In this document: piece by piece, positions 33,040 to 42,152 of the stretch
How the letters are laid out: the number at the start of each line of letters is the position of its first letter
Numbering within the stretch: position 1 is the first letter of the stretch
DNA from: Streptomyces coacervatus
Lineage (GTDB): Bacteria; Actinomycetota; Actinomycetes; Streptomycetales; Streptomycetaceae
Assembly (NCBI RefSeq): GCF_029223485.1
Contig: NZ_JARHTP010000005.1
Span: 186,001 to 250,000 of the forward strand
DNA length: 64,000 nt
Direction: 5' to 3'
The notes under the pieces: generated by a model
The model's database searches: none
What the model saw: the letters and a program-made list of their open reading frames with translations, nothing else
Told to the model about the DNA's origin: nothing
Program-made: the position numbers and the translations under genes

Positions 33040-34461
33040 CTACTTGGTCACCTTCGGCGCTGTACCGGCAACCCCGGCCTCGTACAGCGCATGCCCCGCC
33101 CGCAGCACCAGATCGTCCCGATGCCGCGCCCCCACCACCTGCATCCCGATCGGCAGACCATTCCCATCGACCCCGACCGGAACGGTCGCTGCCGGCTGCT
33201 GCGTCATGTTGAACGGGTACGTGAACGGAGTCCACCCAGTCCACCGCCGGTGCCCCGACCCCTTCGGCACCTCCGCTCCCGCCTCGAACGCCGTGATCGG
33301 CAGCGTCGGTGTGACGAGGAGGTCGTAGGACTCGTGGAAGCGGCCCATGCGGCGGCCGAGTTCCATGCGGACGTCCACCGCGGCGAGGTAGTCGAGGGCG
33401 GAGAGGCGGGCGCCGGTTGCGCAGATCTCCCGTAGCCCTGGATCGAGCAACTCCCGCTGGTGCGGCCCGAGTTGCCGGGTGACCCGGGCCGCCCCCGAGA
33501 ACCACAGGGTGTGGAAGGCGTCCACCGGGTCGGTGAAGTCGGGGTCGGTCTCGGTGACGTACGCGCCGAGTTCCGCCAGCCGCTCCACCGCCCGCCGCAC
33601 CGCCGCGGCGACCGGGGGCTGCACCGCCACCTGGCCGCCGAGAGACGGCGAGTAGGCGACCCGCAGGCCCTTCACGCCGCCCGGCAGTGCGGCGGCGAAG
33701 GGGCAGGGCGCGGTGGGCAGCGCCGACCAGTCGCGGTGGTCCGGTGCCCCGATCACGTCCAGGAGCAGCGCCGCGTCCGCCGCGTCCCGGGTCATCGGGC
33801 CCACATGGGACAGGGTGCCGAAGGCGCTCGCCGGGTAGAGGGGGACACGGCCGTACGTCGGTTTCAGGGCGAAGATGCCGCAGAAGGACGCCGGGATACG
33901 GACGCTGCCGCCGCCGTCCGTGCCCAGGGCCAGGGGGCCCGCGCCGAGCGCCACGGCCGCTGCCGCGCCGCCGCTCGAACCGCCGGCGGTGCGGGTGGGG
34001 TCGTACGGATTGCGCGTGACCCCCGACTGCGGTGAGTCCGTCACACCCTTCCAGCCGAACTCCGGTGTCGTGGTCTTGCCGATGAACACCGCGCCGTGCT
34101 CGCGCAGGCGGGCCACGGAGGGGGCGTCCTCGTTCCAACTGCCCTGCGCCGAGATGGTTTTGGAGCCCTTCAGGGTGGGGGTGCCGCGCAGCAGCAGGAT
34201 GTCCTTCACCGTCGTCGGGACCCCGTCCACCAGGCCTTTCGGCTCACCGCGCCGCCAGCGCTCCGTCGACTCCCGGGCCTGTGCCAGGGCCTCGTCGGCG
34301 AGCAGGCGTACGAACGCGTTCACCTCCGGCTGGATCTGCTCGGCCCGTTCCAGCACGGCCCGCGTGACCTCCTCCGGACTGAACTCGCCCTTGCGGTAAC
34401 CCTCGACGAGTCGTACGGCGGTCAACTCGGTGAGGCCGGGGCCGGGGTCGAAGTCCGTCAT
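33040..34461 (-). CDS. Amidase (amidase-signature family)
   Basis: A 473-residue enzyme with the Ser-cisSer-Lys triad: Lys86 in TTVKD, Ser161/Ser162 in GGSSGG, and nucleophile Ser185 in GGGSVRIP. It hydrolyses a carboxamide to acid and ammonia. It is downstream of the dehydrogenase on the same strand (39-base gap) and within the Ehu locus, so it probably acts on an intermediate from the imported solute. Related maleamate or N-carbamoyl amidases exist, but the substrate cannot be read from sequence. Confidence 0.87.
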   Translation of the reverse strand: MTDFDPGPGLTELTAVRLVEGYRKGEFSPEEVTRAVLERAEQIQPEVNAFVRLLADEALAQARESTERWRRGEPKGLVDGVPTTVKDILLLRGTPTLKGSKTISAQGSWNEDAPSVARLREHGAVFIGKTTTPEFGWKGVTDSPQSGVTRNPYDPTRTAGGSSGGAAAAVALGAGPLALGTDGGGSVRIPASFCGIFALKPTYGRVPLYPASAFGTLSHVGPMTRDAADAALLLDVIGAPDHRDWSALPTAPCPFAAALPGGVKGLRVAYSPSLGGQVAVQPPVAAAVRRAVERLAELGAYVTETDPDFTDPVDAFHTLWFSGAARVTRQLGPHQRELLDPGLREICATGARLSALDYLAAVDVRMELGRRMGRFHESYDLLVTPTLPITAFEAGAEVPKGSGHRRWTGWTPFTYPFNMTQQPAATVPVGVDGNGLPIGMQVVGARHRDDLVLRAGHALYEAGVAGTAPKVTK

Positions 34462-34500
34462 CTGCCCTCCATCGCTCGGCGGTGAGCGTGCTGCGGTCGT

Positions 34501-35448
34501 TCAGCGTCCTGGTACGTACCCGCGTTTCTTGTCCACCACGTTCAACAGGGGTCTGCCCGCCTCCCAGCGCTCGTACAACTCCACGAACTGGCTACCGAGT
34601 TGATCGCGCCAACCGACCGTGTCGCCACTCATGTGCGGGGACACGATCAGGCCCGGGGCCTGCCACAACGGGCTGTCGGGGGTGAGGGGTTCGTGCTCGA
34701 AGACGTCCAGCGCGGCGCCCGCGATCCAGCGCTTGGCGAGTGCCGCCGCAAGCGCGTCCTCCACGACCAGACCGCCCCGCCCGATGTTGATGAAGCGGGC
34801 GGAGGGCTGCATCACGCCGAAACGGCGCGCGTCGAACATGCCGTGCGTCTGCTCGGTGAGCGGGGCGGCCGCGATCACCCAGTCGGCGCGGGCGATCAGC
34901 CGGTCGAGCTCGTCGGGGCCGTAGATGCCGGTGTGCGGGGTGCGGCCGACCAGGGCCGTGGTGATGTCCAGCGCCTTGAGCGTGCGGGCGATCGTACGGC
35001 CGATGGGCCCGGATCCCACGATGCACGCGCGCGTGCCCGCGACCCGCTGCGTCTCGCGGTGCCGCCAGGTCCGCTCCCGCTGCAGCTCCCAGGTCCTCGG
35101 CAGGTCCTTGGCCATGGTGAGGACGAGCGCGGCGACATACTCGGCGATGGGCTGGTCGAAGACGCCGCGCGCGTTGGTGACCACCGTGTCGGAAGCGGCG
35201 AGTTCCGGACACATCAAATGGTCCACGCCCGCGCTCGCCGTGTGCACCCAACGCGGCCGCGGACCCTCGCCCGGCCAGGCGGCACGCACCGCCCGGGACG
35301 TGAAGTCCCAGACCAGGAGCACATCGGCATACGGCAGCCGCTCGGCGAGGGTCGACTCGTCGGCGTGCTCGATACGGGCGCGACCGGTGAGTCTGCCGAG
35401 GCGGGGGAGGGGTTCGGCGTCCAGGACGAGCAGGGTGCGGGTGGTCAT
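34501..35448 (-). CDS. D-2-hydroxyacid dehydrogenase (NAD-dependent)
   Basis: A 315-residue enzyme. NAD-binding IVGSGPIGRTIA, catalytic Arg in NIGRGGLV, DVFEHEPL, and catalytic His in VSPHMSGD. It interconverts a 2-keto acid and a D-2-hydroxy acid. Start is the ATG at 35448; the longer upstream frame is not supported. It is the first gene of the minus-strand pair with the amidase and divergent from the two isomerase genes, with 141 bases between. Confidence 0.86.
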   Translation of the reverse strand: MTTRTLLVLDAEPLPRLGRLTGRARIEHADESTLAERLPYADVLLVWDFTSRAVRAAWPGEGPRPRWVHTASAGVDHLMCPELAASDTVVTNARGVFDQPIAEYVAALVLTMAKDLPRTWELQRERTWRHRETQRVAGTRACIVGSGPIGRTIARTLKALDITTALVGRTPHTGIYGPDELDRLIARADWVIAAAPLTEQTHGMFDARRFGVMQPSARFINIGRGGLVVEDALAAALAKRWIAGAALDVFEHEPLTPDSPLWQAPGLIVSPHMSGDTVGWRDQLGSQFVELYERWEAGRPLLNVVDKKRGYVPGR

Positions 35449-35589
35449 GCGAAAGCCGTTTCTGGGGGCGGTTGCGGCCGTCTGACATGGGAGGTTTGAC
35501 CACGCTCGCACCCGAACCTACCTTCGTCAACACGGGCGCTGTGGGGGGTCCGTTGCTCCGCTGTTTCTTACGGTGAGGCGGTGGTTGCC

Positions 35590-36396
35590 ATGGGCACCAT
35601 GGACGTTTCCTTTCTCGGTGGACCTCGCCCTCAGCGCGGCGTGGGTGTGGTCGCCCCTTTCGACTTCGCCCTGGACCGTGAGCTGTGGCGCTGGGTCCCG
35701 GACGATGTCTCGCTGCATCTGACGCGGACGCCGTACGTACCGGTCGAGGTGAGCCTCGACCTGGCCCGCCTGGTCAGCGAGCACGAGACGCTGGACGACG
35801 CGGTCCGCACCCTGACCGCGATCACCCCCGAGGTCGTCGCCTACGCCTGCACCTCGGGCAGCTTCGTCGGCGGAATCGCCGGGGAGCGCGCGATGTGCGC
35901 GGCGATGACCCGGGCCGGCGAGGTCCCCTCGATCACCACCTCGGGCGCCCTGCTGGAGGCACTGGCGGCGCTCGGCGCGCGCCGGGTGGCCCTCGTGACG
36001 CCGTACACCGTGTCGGTGACGCGCGCGCTGCAGGAGTACGTCGCCGAGGCGGGCGTCGAGGTCACCGGCTGCGCGTACATGGGCCTGACCCGGCACATCT
36101 GGAAGGTCCCGTACCGCGATGTGGTCGCCATGGCCCACAAGGCGGTACGACGCTCCCCCGACGTCCTGTTCATCAGCTGCACCAACCTCCCCACCTACGA
36201 CGTCATCCCGCAGCTGGAGGCCGAGCTGCGCATCCCGGTGATCTCGGCCAACCAGGTGACGATGTGGGCTGCGCTGTCCCGACTGGGTACCCGGGCGGTG
36301 GGGCCGTATCAGGCGCTGATCGATCCGGCGGCGCGCTCCGGCCCCGTACTGCCACAGCTCCCGGACGGTGAACAGCAGCAGGAAGGCAGGTCATGA
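35590..36396 (+). CDS. Maleate isomerase / Asp-Glu racemase family protein, both Cys present
   Basis: A 268-residue member of the maleate cis-trans isomerase/arylmalonate decarboxylase/EutA group. The two active-site Cys are present: Cys87 in YACTSGSFV and Cys197 in ISCTNLPTY. The family acts on small dicarboxylates or amino acids by a Cys-mediated route without cofactor. The ATG at 35590 is preferred because GGTGAGG lies ten bases upstream; GTG 35581 is an alternative. Its stop overlaps the next gene by four bases. In ectoine users, EutA belongs to this family, but the specific role here is unknown. Confidence 0.82.
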   Translation: MGTMDVSFLGGPRPQRGVGVVAPFDFALDRELWRWVPDDVSLHLTRTPYVPVEVSLDLARLVSEHETLDDAVRTLTAITPEVVAYACTSGSFVGGIAGERAMCAAMTRAGEVPSITTSGALLEALAALGARRVALVTPYTVSVTRALQEYVAEAGVEVTGCAYMGLTRHIWKVPYRDVVAMAHKAVRRSPDVLFISCTNLPTYDVIPQLEAELRIPVISANQVTMWAALSRLGTRAVGPYQALIDPAARSGPVLPQLPDGEQQQEGRS

Positions 36397-37124
36397 CGGC
36401 ACTCGGATTCCTCTACCCCGGCCACTCCGCCGAGGACGAATACCCACGCATCGAGCAACTTCTCGGCAGCGACATCCGCCTCGACGTCGTCCACACCGAC
36501 ATCGGCGAGGACGCGCACCGGGTGGACGCGCTGCGGGAGATGGGCTCGGCCGAGCGGCTCGCGGCAGGGGTCGAGGGCCTGCGCATGGGGGGAGCCGAGT
36601 CGGTGGTGTGGGCGTGCACCAGCGGCAGTTTCGTCTACGGCTGGGAGGGCGCCCAGGAGCAGGTGCGCGCCCTTGCCCGCGCGGCGGGGATGCCGGCTTC
36701 GTCGACGTCCTTCGCCTTCGTGCATGCGCTGCAGGAGGTGGGGGCGCGGCGGGTGGCGGTCGGTGCGACGTATCCCGAGGATGTGGCCGGGCTCTTCGCG
36801 GAGTTTCTGCGGGCGGGTGGTGCGGAGGTGACGTCCGTCCGCGGGGCCGGGATCATCACGGCGGCGGAGGTCGGGACGTGGGGGGAGGCGGAGGTGTTTC
36901 TGCTGGCGCGGGATGCGGATCGGGAAGACGTGGACGCACTGCTCCTGCCGGACACGGCGCTGCACACCGCTGCCCACATCCCAGCCTTGGAGAAGGAGCT
37001 GGGCAAGCCGGTGCTCACGGCCAACCAGGTCACGGTGTGGGAGGCGCTGCGGCTGGCGGACCGGCGGGTGAACGCTCCCATGTTGGGTTCGCTGTTCACC
37101 CGGGAGCCGATCGTGCAGGTCTGA
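36393..37124 (+). CDS. Maleate isomerase family paralogue lacking second Cys
   Basis: A 243-residue relative of the preceding protein. Cys75 in WACTSGSFVYG matches the first catalytic Cys. The position of the second Cys is Asp187 (DALLLPDTAL against DVLFISCTNL), so the standard two-Cys mechanism cannot operate. The ATG overlaps the upstream stop (ATGA). The protein may use a different reaction, or pair with its neighbour as a heteromer with one catalytic subunit. That is inference. Confidence 0.8.
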   Translation: MTALGFLYPGHSAEDEYPRIEQLLGSDIRLDVVHTDIGEDAHRVDALREMGSAERLAAGVEGLRMGGAESVVWACTSGSFVYGWEGAQEQVRALARAAGMPASSTSFAFVHALQEVGARRVAVGATYPEDVAGLFAEFLRAGGAEVTSVRGAGIITAAEVGTWGEAEVFLLARDADREDVDALLLPDTALHTAAHIPALEKELGKPVLTANQVTVWEALRLADRRVNAPMLGSLFTREPIVQV

Positions 37125-37149
37125 TCTTTGTCGCCGGCCGGGGCTTGGT

Positions 37150-37222
37150 TTTTCAGCCCGTCCGGCGTTTGAGGACGAGGCCCCTCAAGGGCCGACGGGG
37201 GTCTGGGGGCGGAGCCCCGGGG
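37150..37222 (+). repeat. Dispersed repeat class B, copy 1
   Basis: TTTCAGCCCGTCCGGCGTTT is followed by GAGGACGAGG and a GC-rich hairpin (GGGGGTCTGGGGGCGGAGCC). The second copy, with an insertion, is at 62873-62983. It lies between the isomerase pair and the LLM gene. Confidence 0.8.
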
Positions 37223-37293
37223 AATAAAGCGGAGAGTGCCTCCTGTTAGCGCCGGATGGACCACGCACACGGCGAAACCGACGGAGGCAACAC

Positions 37294-38382
37294 GTGACGG
37301 CAGACGAGATCCGGGGCACCGCACAGGGCACCGCCCCCGTACCCCTCTCCGTACTGGACCTGGTCACCGTCGGAGCCGGCCGCACCGCCACCGACGCCCT
37401 GCGCACCAGCGTCGAACTGTCCCGCCTCGCAGAGAACCGCGGGTTCCACCGGTACTGGGTCGCCGAGCACCACTCCATGCCGGGTGTCGCCTCCTCGTCC
37501 CCCGCCGTGATCCTCGCCCACCTCGCCGCCCACACCGACCGCATCCGGCTCGGCTCCGGTGGCGTCATGCTCCCCAACCACGCGCCGCTCGTCATCGCCG
37601 AGCAGTTCGGCACGCTGGAGGCGATGGCGCCGGGACGGGTCGACCTCGGCCTCGGGCGCGCGCCGGGCACGGACGGCGCGACGGCAGCAGCCCTGCGCCG
37701 CACCGACCGTCTCAACGAGGGCGCCGACGACTTCCCCGAGCAACTCGCCGAGCTCACCCGCTTCCTGGACGACGACTTCCCGGACGGCCACCCCTACCGC
37801 CGTATCCACGCCGTCCCCGGCCCGGTCCAGGCGACCTCGCCCGGCGGCGTCCAGTCCCCGCACCGCCCGCCCGTCTGGCTGCTCGGCTCCTCCGGCTTCA
37901 GCGCCCGCCTGGCCGGCGTCCTCGGCCTGCCCTTCGCCTTCGCGCACCACTTCTCCGCGCAGAACACGATCCCGGCGCTGGACCTGTACCGCGAGTCCTT
38001 CCGGCCGAGTGAGGTCCTCGACGCCCCGTACGCCCTCATCGGCGTCTCCGCCCTCGCCACGGATGACGAGCGGGAAGCGCGCCGCCAGGTCCTCGCCGCC
38101 GCCCTCAACATGGTCCGCCTGCGCACCGGCCGCCCCGGCCTCGTCCCCACCCCCGAGGAGGCCGAGGCCTACGAATTCAGCCCGATGGAGCGGGAGTTCG
38201 TCGACTCCTGGAACTCCAACGTCATCCACGGCACCGCGGACCAGGTCCGCACCGGCCTCGACGACCTCCAGAAGCGCACCGGCGCCGACGAGTTGATGAT
38301 CACGGGCAACGCCCACAGCGGGGACGTACGCCTGCGCTCGTACGAACTCATCGCGGACGCCTACGGGTTGACGACCGCCTGA
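37294..38382 (+). CDS. LLM-class flavin-dependent oxidoreductase
   Basis: A 362-residue luciferase-like enzyme using FMN or F420. LSVLDLVTVG at the start, YWVAEHHSMPGVASSSP, RIRLGSGGVMLPNHAPLVIAEQF and LGLGRAPG match the bacterial luciferase-like group 1 family. GTG start with GGAGG upstream. No adjacent partner reveals the substrate, and it is separated from the isomerase genes by repeat B. Confidence 0.85.
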   Translation: MTADEIRGTAQGTAPVPLSVLDLVTVGAGRTATDALRTSVELSRLAENRGFHRYWVAEHHSMPGVASSSPAVILAHLAAHTDRIRLGSGGVMLPNHAPLVIAEQFGTLEAMAPGRVDLGLGRAPGTDGATAAALRRTDRLNEGADDFPEQLAELTRFLDDDFPDGHPYRRIHAVPGPVQATSPGGVQSPHRPPVWLLGSSGFSARLAGVLGLPFAFAHHFSAQNTIPALDLYRESFRPSEVLDAPYALIGVSALATDDEREARRQVLAAALNMVRLRTGRPGLVPTPEEAEAYEFSPMEREFVDSWNSNVIHGTADQVRTGLDDLQKRTGADELMITGNAHSGDVRLRSYELIADAYGLTTA

Positions 38383-38401
38383 TCGCCGACGGGTGCGGCG
38401 G

Positions 38402-38463
38402 GCGCGCCCCTAAGGGGCGCGGGCTGTATCGATGGCGGCTCCGCCGCGTGGGCGCGACCAGCC
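38402..38463 (+). repeat. Dispersed repeat class C, copy 1
   Basis: A hairpin of CGCCCC/GGGGCG, then CTGTATCGAT, then CGGCTCCGCCG and GTGGGCGCGACCAGCC. Nearly identical to 57715-57777. It separates the convergent LLM and cdgA genes and may terminate both. Confidence 0.78.
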
Positions 38464-38478
38464 CCCACCGGCCCGCAG

Positions 38479-40320
38479 TTATCGCCGCGCTTCCAGCGGA
38501 GCACTCAGCAGCTCGGCGATACGAGTCGGCGACACCGGCCGTGAGTACAGCCACCCCTGGCCGGTGTCGCAGCCGATCCGCCGCAGCCGGGTCGCCTGCG
38601 CCGACGTCTCCACGCACTCCGCGGTGACCGTCAGGCCGAGGCGGTGGGCGAGCTGGATCATCGCCTCGACGACGACCTCGTCCGCCGGGTTCGGCGCGAC
38701 GGCCCCTTCCTTGTCGCCCTCGTACTGGAAGCCCCGTACGAAGGAGCCGTCCAGCTTCAGGACCGACACCGGCAGCCGGCTGAGGTACGCCAGGTTCGAG
38801 TAGCCCGTGCCGAAGTCGTCGATCGCGATGCCGACGCCCATGCCGCTGAGGGCCTGGAGGGCCTGCAGCGGGCGGCCCGCCGAGCCCATCACCGCCGACT
38901 CCGTGAGTTCCAGCTGGAGCAGATGGGGCGCGAGGCCCGTCTCGGCGAGGGTCTCGGCCACATCGGCGACCAGATCCGAGTCCCAGACCTGGCGCACCGC
39001 CACATTGACGCTCACGAACAGCGGCGGCTCGTCCGGGTGGTCCAACTGCCACTGCCGCGCCTGGCGGCAGGCCGTGCGCAGGACCCAGCGGCCCAGCTGC
39101 ACGATCGAGCCGTCCTCCTCCGCCAATCCGATGAACCGATTCGGCGTCAGCACACCGAACTGGGGGTGGTTCCAGCGGACCAGGGCCTCCACACCGCGCA
39201 GCCGGCCGTCCTCCATGCCCACCAACGGCTGGTATTCGAGGACGAATTCACCGCGTTCGATGGCGGGGCGGAGGGTGGAGGCCAGGGCCTGGCGGGTCAT
39301 GCGGTGGGCGTTGCGCTCCGGGTCGAAGAGCGTCCAGCGGGCCTTTCCGTCGGCCTTCGCCCAGTAGAGGGTGGTGTCGGCCGCCTGCATCAGGGCGGTG
39401 GGGGTGGTGTCCGTCGCACGCCGCTCCACCACGCCGATGGACGCCGACACCGACACCCGCTGACCGGCGAGGTCGAACGGCGCCTGGACCGCCGTCAGCA
39501 CCGACTCCGCCAGATCGGCGACCTGCTCCGTGCCCGTCGAGTCCTCCACCAGCAGGGCGAACTCGTCGCCGCCCAGTCTCGCCACCAGCGGGGCGCTCGC
39601 TCTCGCGTAACCCGCCTCGTCGGCGCAGCGCGTGAGGCGTTCGGCGACGGCGGCCAGCAACCGGTCGCCGACGCGATGGCCCAGCGTGTCGTTGACGGCC
39701 TTGAAGCCGTCCAGGTCGAGGTAGCACAGCCCGATCCGTCCGGTCCCGCTCTCCGCGTACGACTCCGCCTCCAGCGCGGCCGTCAACCGCTCGAAGAACA
39801 GGGTGCGGTTGGGCAGCCGGGTCACCGGGTCGTGCATCTCCAAGTGCCGCAGCCGCCCCTGGAGTTCACGGTGGGCGCTGATGTCGCTGAGGGACATCAG
39901 CAGGCAGCCGTCCTGACCGAGGGGTGTGACGGTGACCTGCACCCACACCGACTGTCCGTCGGGATGCTTCAGCCTGCGCGTGCAGCGCAGCAGGGCCTCA
40001 CGGCCGCGCAGCATCTCGCAGTAGGCGTGCCAGTTCCGCGCGTCGGACGCCAGGTCCACCAGGTCGGCTGCGATACGGCCGGTCAACTCGCCGGTGGGGC
40101 TGCCGAACAGGGCGCCGAACCCGTCGTTGGCGCCGACCACCAGACCCTCGCGGTCGACGACCGCCATGGCGAGCGGGGCAGCCGTGAAGACCGAGTGGTA
40201 CGCAGGCGGCTCCGTTCGAGTCGTCAGCGGCTCGGTACCAGGAGACGCATAGTTGTTACTCTCTGTTACGGCGCCCCGGTCGAGGTCTGCCGCGGGCGCC
40301 GGCCCTTCGGACGTTCCGCT
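38479..40320 (-). CDS. cdgA: PAS-GGDEF-EAL c-di-GMP enzyme (CdgA-like)
   Basis: A 613-residue soluble protein. A PAS domain (about 40-150: AMAVVDREGLVVGANDGFG) precedes a GGDEF domain with an intact GGDEFALL and inhibitory-site region, then an EAL domain with VEALVRW, DDFGTGYSNL and ECVET. Both cyclase and phosphodiesterase motifs look complete. c-di-GMP controls development in Streptomyces through BldD. The name rests on domain order and the recalled locus. I placed the start at GTG 40320, with GGGAGCGAG upstream; the frame extends further 5'. No transmembrane helix is seen. Confidence 0.85.
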   Translation of the reverse strand, partial: SGTSEGPAPAADLDRGAVTESNNYASPGTEPLTTRTEPPAYHSVFTAAPLAMAVVDREGLVVGANDGFGALFGSPTGELTGRIAADLVDLASDARNWHAYCEMLRGREALLRCTRRLKHPDGQSVWVQVTVTPLGQDGCLLMSLSDISAHRELQGRLRHLEMHDPVTRLPNRTLFFERLTAALEAESYAESGTGRIGLCYLDLDGFKAVNDTLGHRVGDRLLAAVAERLTRCADEAGYARASAPLVARLGGDEFALLVEDSTGTEQVADLAESVLTAVQAPFDLAGQRVSVSASIGVVERRATDTTPTALMQAADTTLYWAKADGKARWTLFDPERNAHRMTRQALASTLRPAIERGEFVLEYQPLVGMEDGRLRGVEALVRWNHPQFGVLTPNRFIGLAEEDGSIVQLGRWVLRTACRQARQWQLDHPDEPPLFVSVNVAVRQVWDSDLVADVAETLAETGLAPHLLQLELTESAVMGSAGRPLQALQALSGMGVGIAIDDFGTGYSNLAYLSRLPVSVLKLDGSFVRGFQYEGDKEGAVAPNPADEVVVEAMIQLAHRLGLTVTAECVETSAQATRLRRIGCDTGQGWLYSRPVSPTRIAELLSAPLEARR

Positions 40321-40659
40321 CACCGCTCGCTCCCGCAGTGCACTCGATCTCTGTCCGTGCAGGAAAGTGTGCCGATCATAGAGGCAGACCCAAGGGCCTT
40401 CCACCCCACGTCCAGTGTCCCGGATCGAGCGGCACTTCTGACAGATCGTTTCTGCCCGCAGCTGGACGGGTTCTTGGGGCCCCCGACCACTTGTGACGTT
40501 CCGTGAGCGTTTCGGGGGTGTCGGCTCTGACAGCTCTCGTATCGGCTCTGAACAGGTCTCCCGGCCGTCTCACTCATCTGGGGCAGGCGAACAGGACGTA
40601 GTACGACAAACTGACACAGGCTGGGTGCGGTGTCCCGAGTACCGCTCCCGGAGGTCCCT
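40321..40659. other. 339-bp divergent promoter region
   Basis: Between cdgA (minus) and the metalloprotease (plus). No gene seen. TCGGCTCTGA occurs twice in direct orientation at 40521-40530 and 40542-40551, 21 bases apart, about two helical turns, so a regulator could bind one face of the DNA. I could not identify a BldD box with confidence. Confidence 0.5.
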
Positions 40660-41940
40660 GTGCTGCGTCAGTCTCCCCTCAAGGAATTCAGGGGTTCCCG
40701 ACTGCGCAGTACCGCCGCCGTGTTCACTACTCTGTCGGCGCTCGCCGCGACCTCGCTGGTGACCGGTCCGTCGATCGCCGAACCGTTCTCGGCGGTGCCG
40801 TGTGCGCTGCAGCGCACCGACGTCCATCACTCGGAAGGCCTCGACACCTGGAACACCGCATATCCGCGGCCGACCCGCACGCTGAACGCCGTGATGGTCT
40901 TCCTGTCCTTCCCGGACGCCGTCCCGCGGACCACGCCCGCCCAGCTGACCGCCGACCACTTCCCGGCCACCAGCCGCTTCTTCGAACGCGCCTCCTACGG
41001 CCGGTTCACCCTCCATCCGCATCCACTGCGGCACTGGATCCGGATGCCGAAGCCGTCCACGACGTACGCCATAAAGCGGGACTGGAGCGCCGAGCACCGG
41101 GCCGCCTACCTGCATGACGCGCTCGCCGCCGCCGACCCACAGGTCGATTTCTCCCGGTATGACGTCGTCTACTTCGTCGCCGACCCGGACGCGCCCGGTG
41201 TGGACTCGGACGCGACGAAGGTCGTCAACCTGGACACCCCGCTGCGGGCGGACGGCACCGACATCCGCCGCGTCGTCACGGTGTTCGAGAAGCATCCGCC
41301 GGACCGGCTGGTGCTGGCCCATGAGACCGGACACGTCTTCGATCTGCCGGATCTGTACCACCGGCCCGACGACGGCAAGGGCGACTGGGACACCTACGTC
41401 GGGGACTGGGACCTGATGGGCAGCCAGTTCGGTCTCGCCCCCGATCTGTTCGGCTGGCACAAGTGGAAGCTGGGGTGGCTGGCGCCGCGGCAGGTGGTGT
41501 GCGTGCGCGAGGCGGGCGTCACGCGGCTGACGCTGGAGCCGCTGGGTGCAGGGCCGGGGGGTGCGGTCACTGGTGCGGCGGGCCCGCCGGCCTTCGGGCT
41601 CGGGCGCGGCGCGAAGCTCGCGGTGGTGCGGACCGGTCCGGACAGTGTGCTCGCCTTCGAGGCGCGCGGACCGGTCGGCAACGACGCGGGAGCCTGCCGG
41701 TCGGGGATCCTCGTGTACCGGGTGCGCGGCGGCGCCCAGTCCGGCGGCGGCCCGATCGAGGTCATCGACGCCCACCCCCACACGGAGGCCTGCTGGGAGA
41801 ACTCCGTCTACCCACCCCTCGCGGACGCCCCGATCGCCCTCGGCGAGACCTTCACGGTGCCGGGTGAGGGGATCCGGGTGCAGGTGGAGGGGCGGACGGT
41901 CTCGGGGGCGTGGACGGTGAAGATCACGGCCGCCGGGTGA
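40660..41940 (+). CDS. Secreted M6-like metalloprotease
   Basis: A 426-residue exported protein. A basic N-terminus and hydrophobic segment (about 17-40) form the signal peptide. Zinc motif HETGH at 221-225 is followed by DLPDLYH, giving the HExxHxxxxPD form of the M6 (immune-inhibitor A-like) group, with MGSQFG in the Met-turn position. A beta-rich C-terminal domain carries two Cys. GTG start with CGGAGG upstream. The frame-supported ATG-like starts further upstream have no ribosome site. Substrate unknown. Confidence 0.83.
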   Translation: MLRQSPLKEFRGSRLRSTAAVFTTLSALAATSLVTGPSIAEPFSAVPCALQRTDVHHSEGLDTWNTAYPRPTRTLNAVMVFLSFPDAVPRTTPAQLTADHFPATSRFFERASYGRFTLHPHPLRHWIRMPKPSTTYAIKRDWSAEHRAAYLHDALAAADPQVDFSRYDVVYFVADPDAPGVDSDATKVVNLDTPLRADGTDIRRVVTVFEKHPPDRLVLAHETGHVFDLPDLYHRPDDGKGDWDTYVGDWDLMGSQFGLAPDLFGWHKWKLGWLAPRQVVCVREAGVTRLTLEPLGAGPGGAVTGAAGPPAFGLGRGAKLAVVRTGPDSVLAFEARGPVGNDAGACRSGILVYRVRGGAQSGGGPIEVIDAHPHTEACWENSVYPPLADAPIALGETFTVPGEGIRVQVEGRTVSGAWTVKITAAG

Positions 41941-42100
41941 CTTCTTCGCCGTGCGGCAACAGCGGCGCCGGTCGCTTCTCGGGTCGGCGGGGACGGTGGC
42001 CGCCGGTCACCTCTTGGGCCTGCGGCCACAGCACCCGCCGGTCATGGGGGTGTGGGTGGCGAAGCCCCCACAACGCGCGGCGAAGCCGCGCAAAAACAAC

Positions 42101-42145
42101 GATGGCGAGGTCGGTTCGCGCTTTCCGCGAACCTGCCTCGCCATC
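42101..42145 (-). terminator. Terminator of tRNA-Lys copy 3
   Basis: Long hairpin, arms at 42101-42120 and 42126-42145 (18 of 20 pairs) with loop CTTTC. It is seven bases downstream of the tRNA 3' end. Another tight GCGGC-GAA-GCCGC hairpin lies next to it at 42077-42090. Confidence 0.75.
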
Positions 42146-42152
42146 GACAACG

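Noticed and set aside
29080..37124. Standard ectoine catabolic (eut) cluster
   Set aside because: The importer is Ehu-like, but no ectoine hydrolase, deacetylase or EutB/EutC-type genes are present.
38644..40506. Long open frame (620 codons) on the plus strand across cdgA
   Set aside because: Antisense shadow of an intact PAS-GGDEF-EAL gene. No ribosome site or protein-like composition.
40321..40659. BldD box upstream of cdgA
   Set aside because: Single AGTGA/TCACT-like half sites occur, but no properly spaced inverted pair could be identified.
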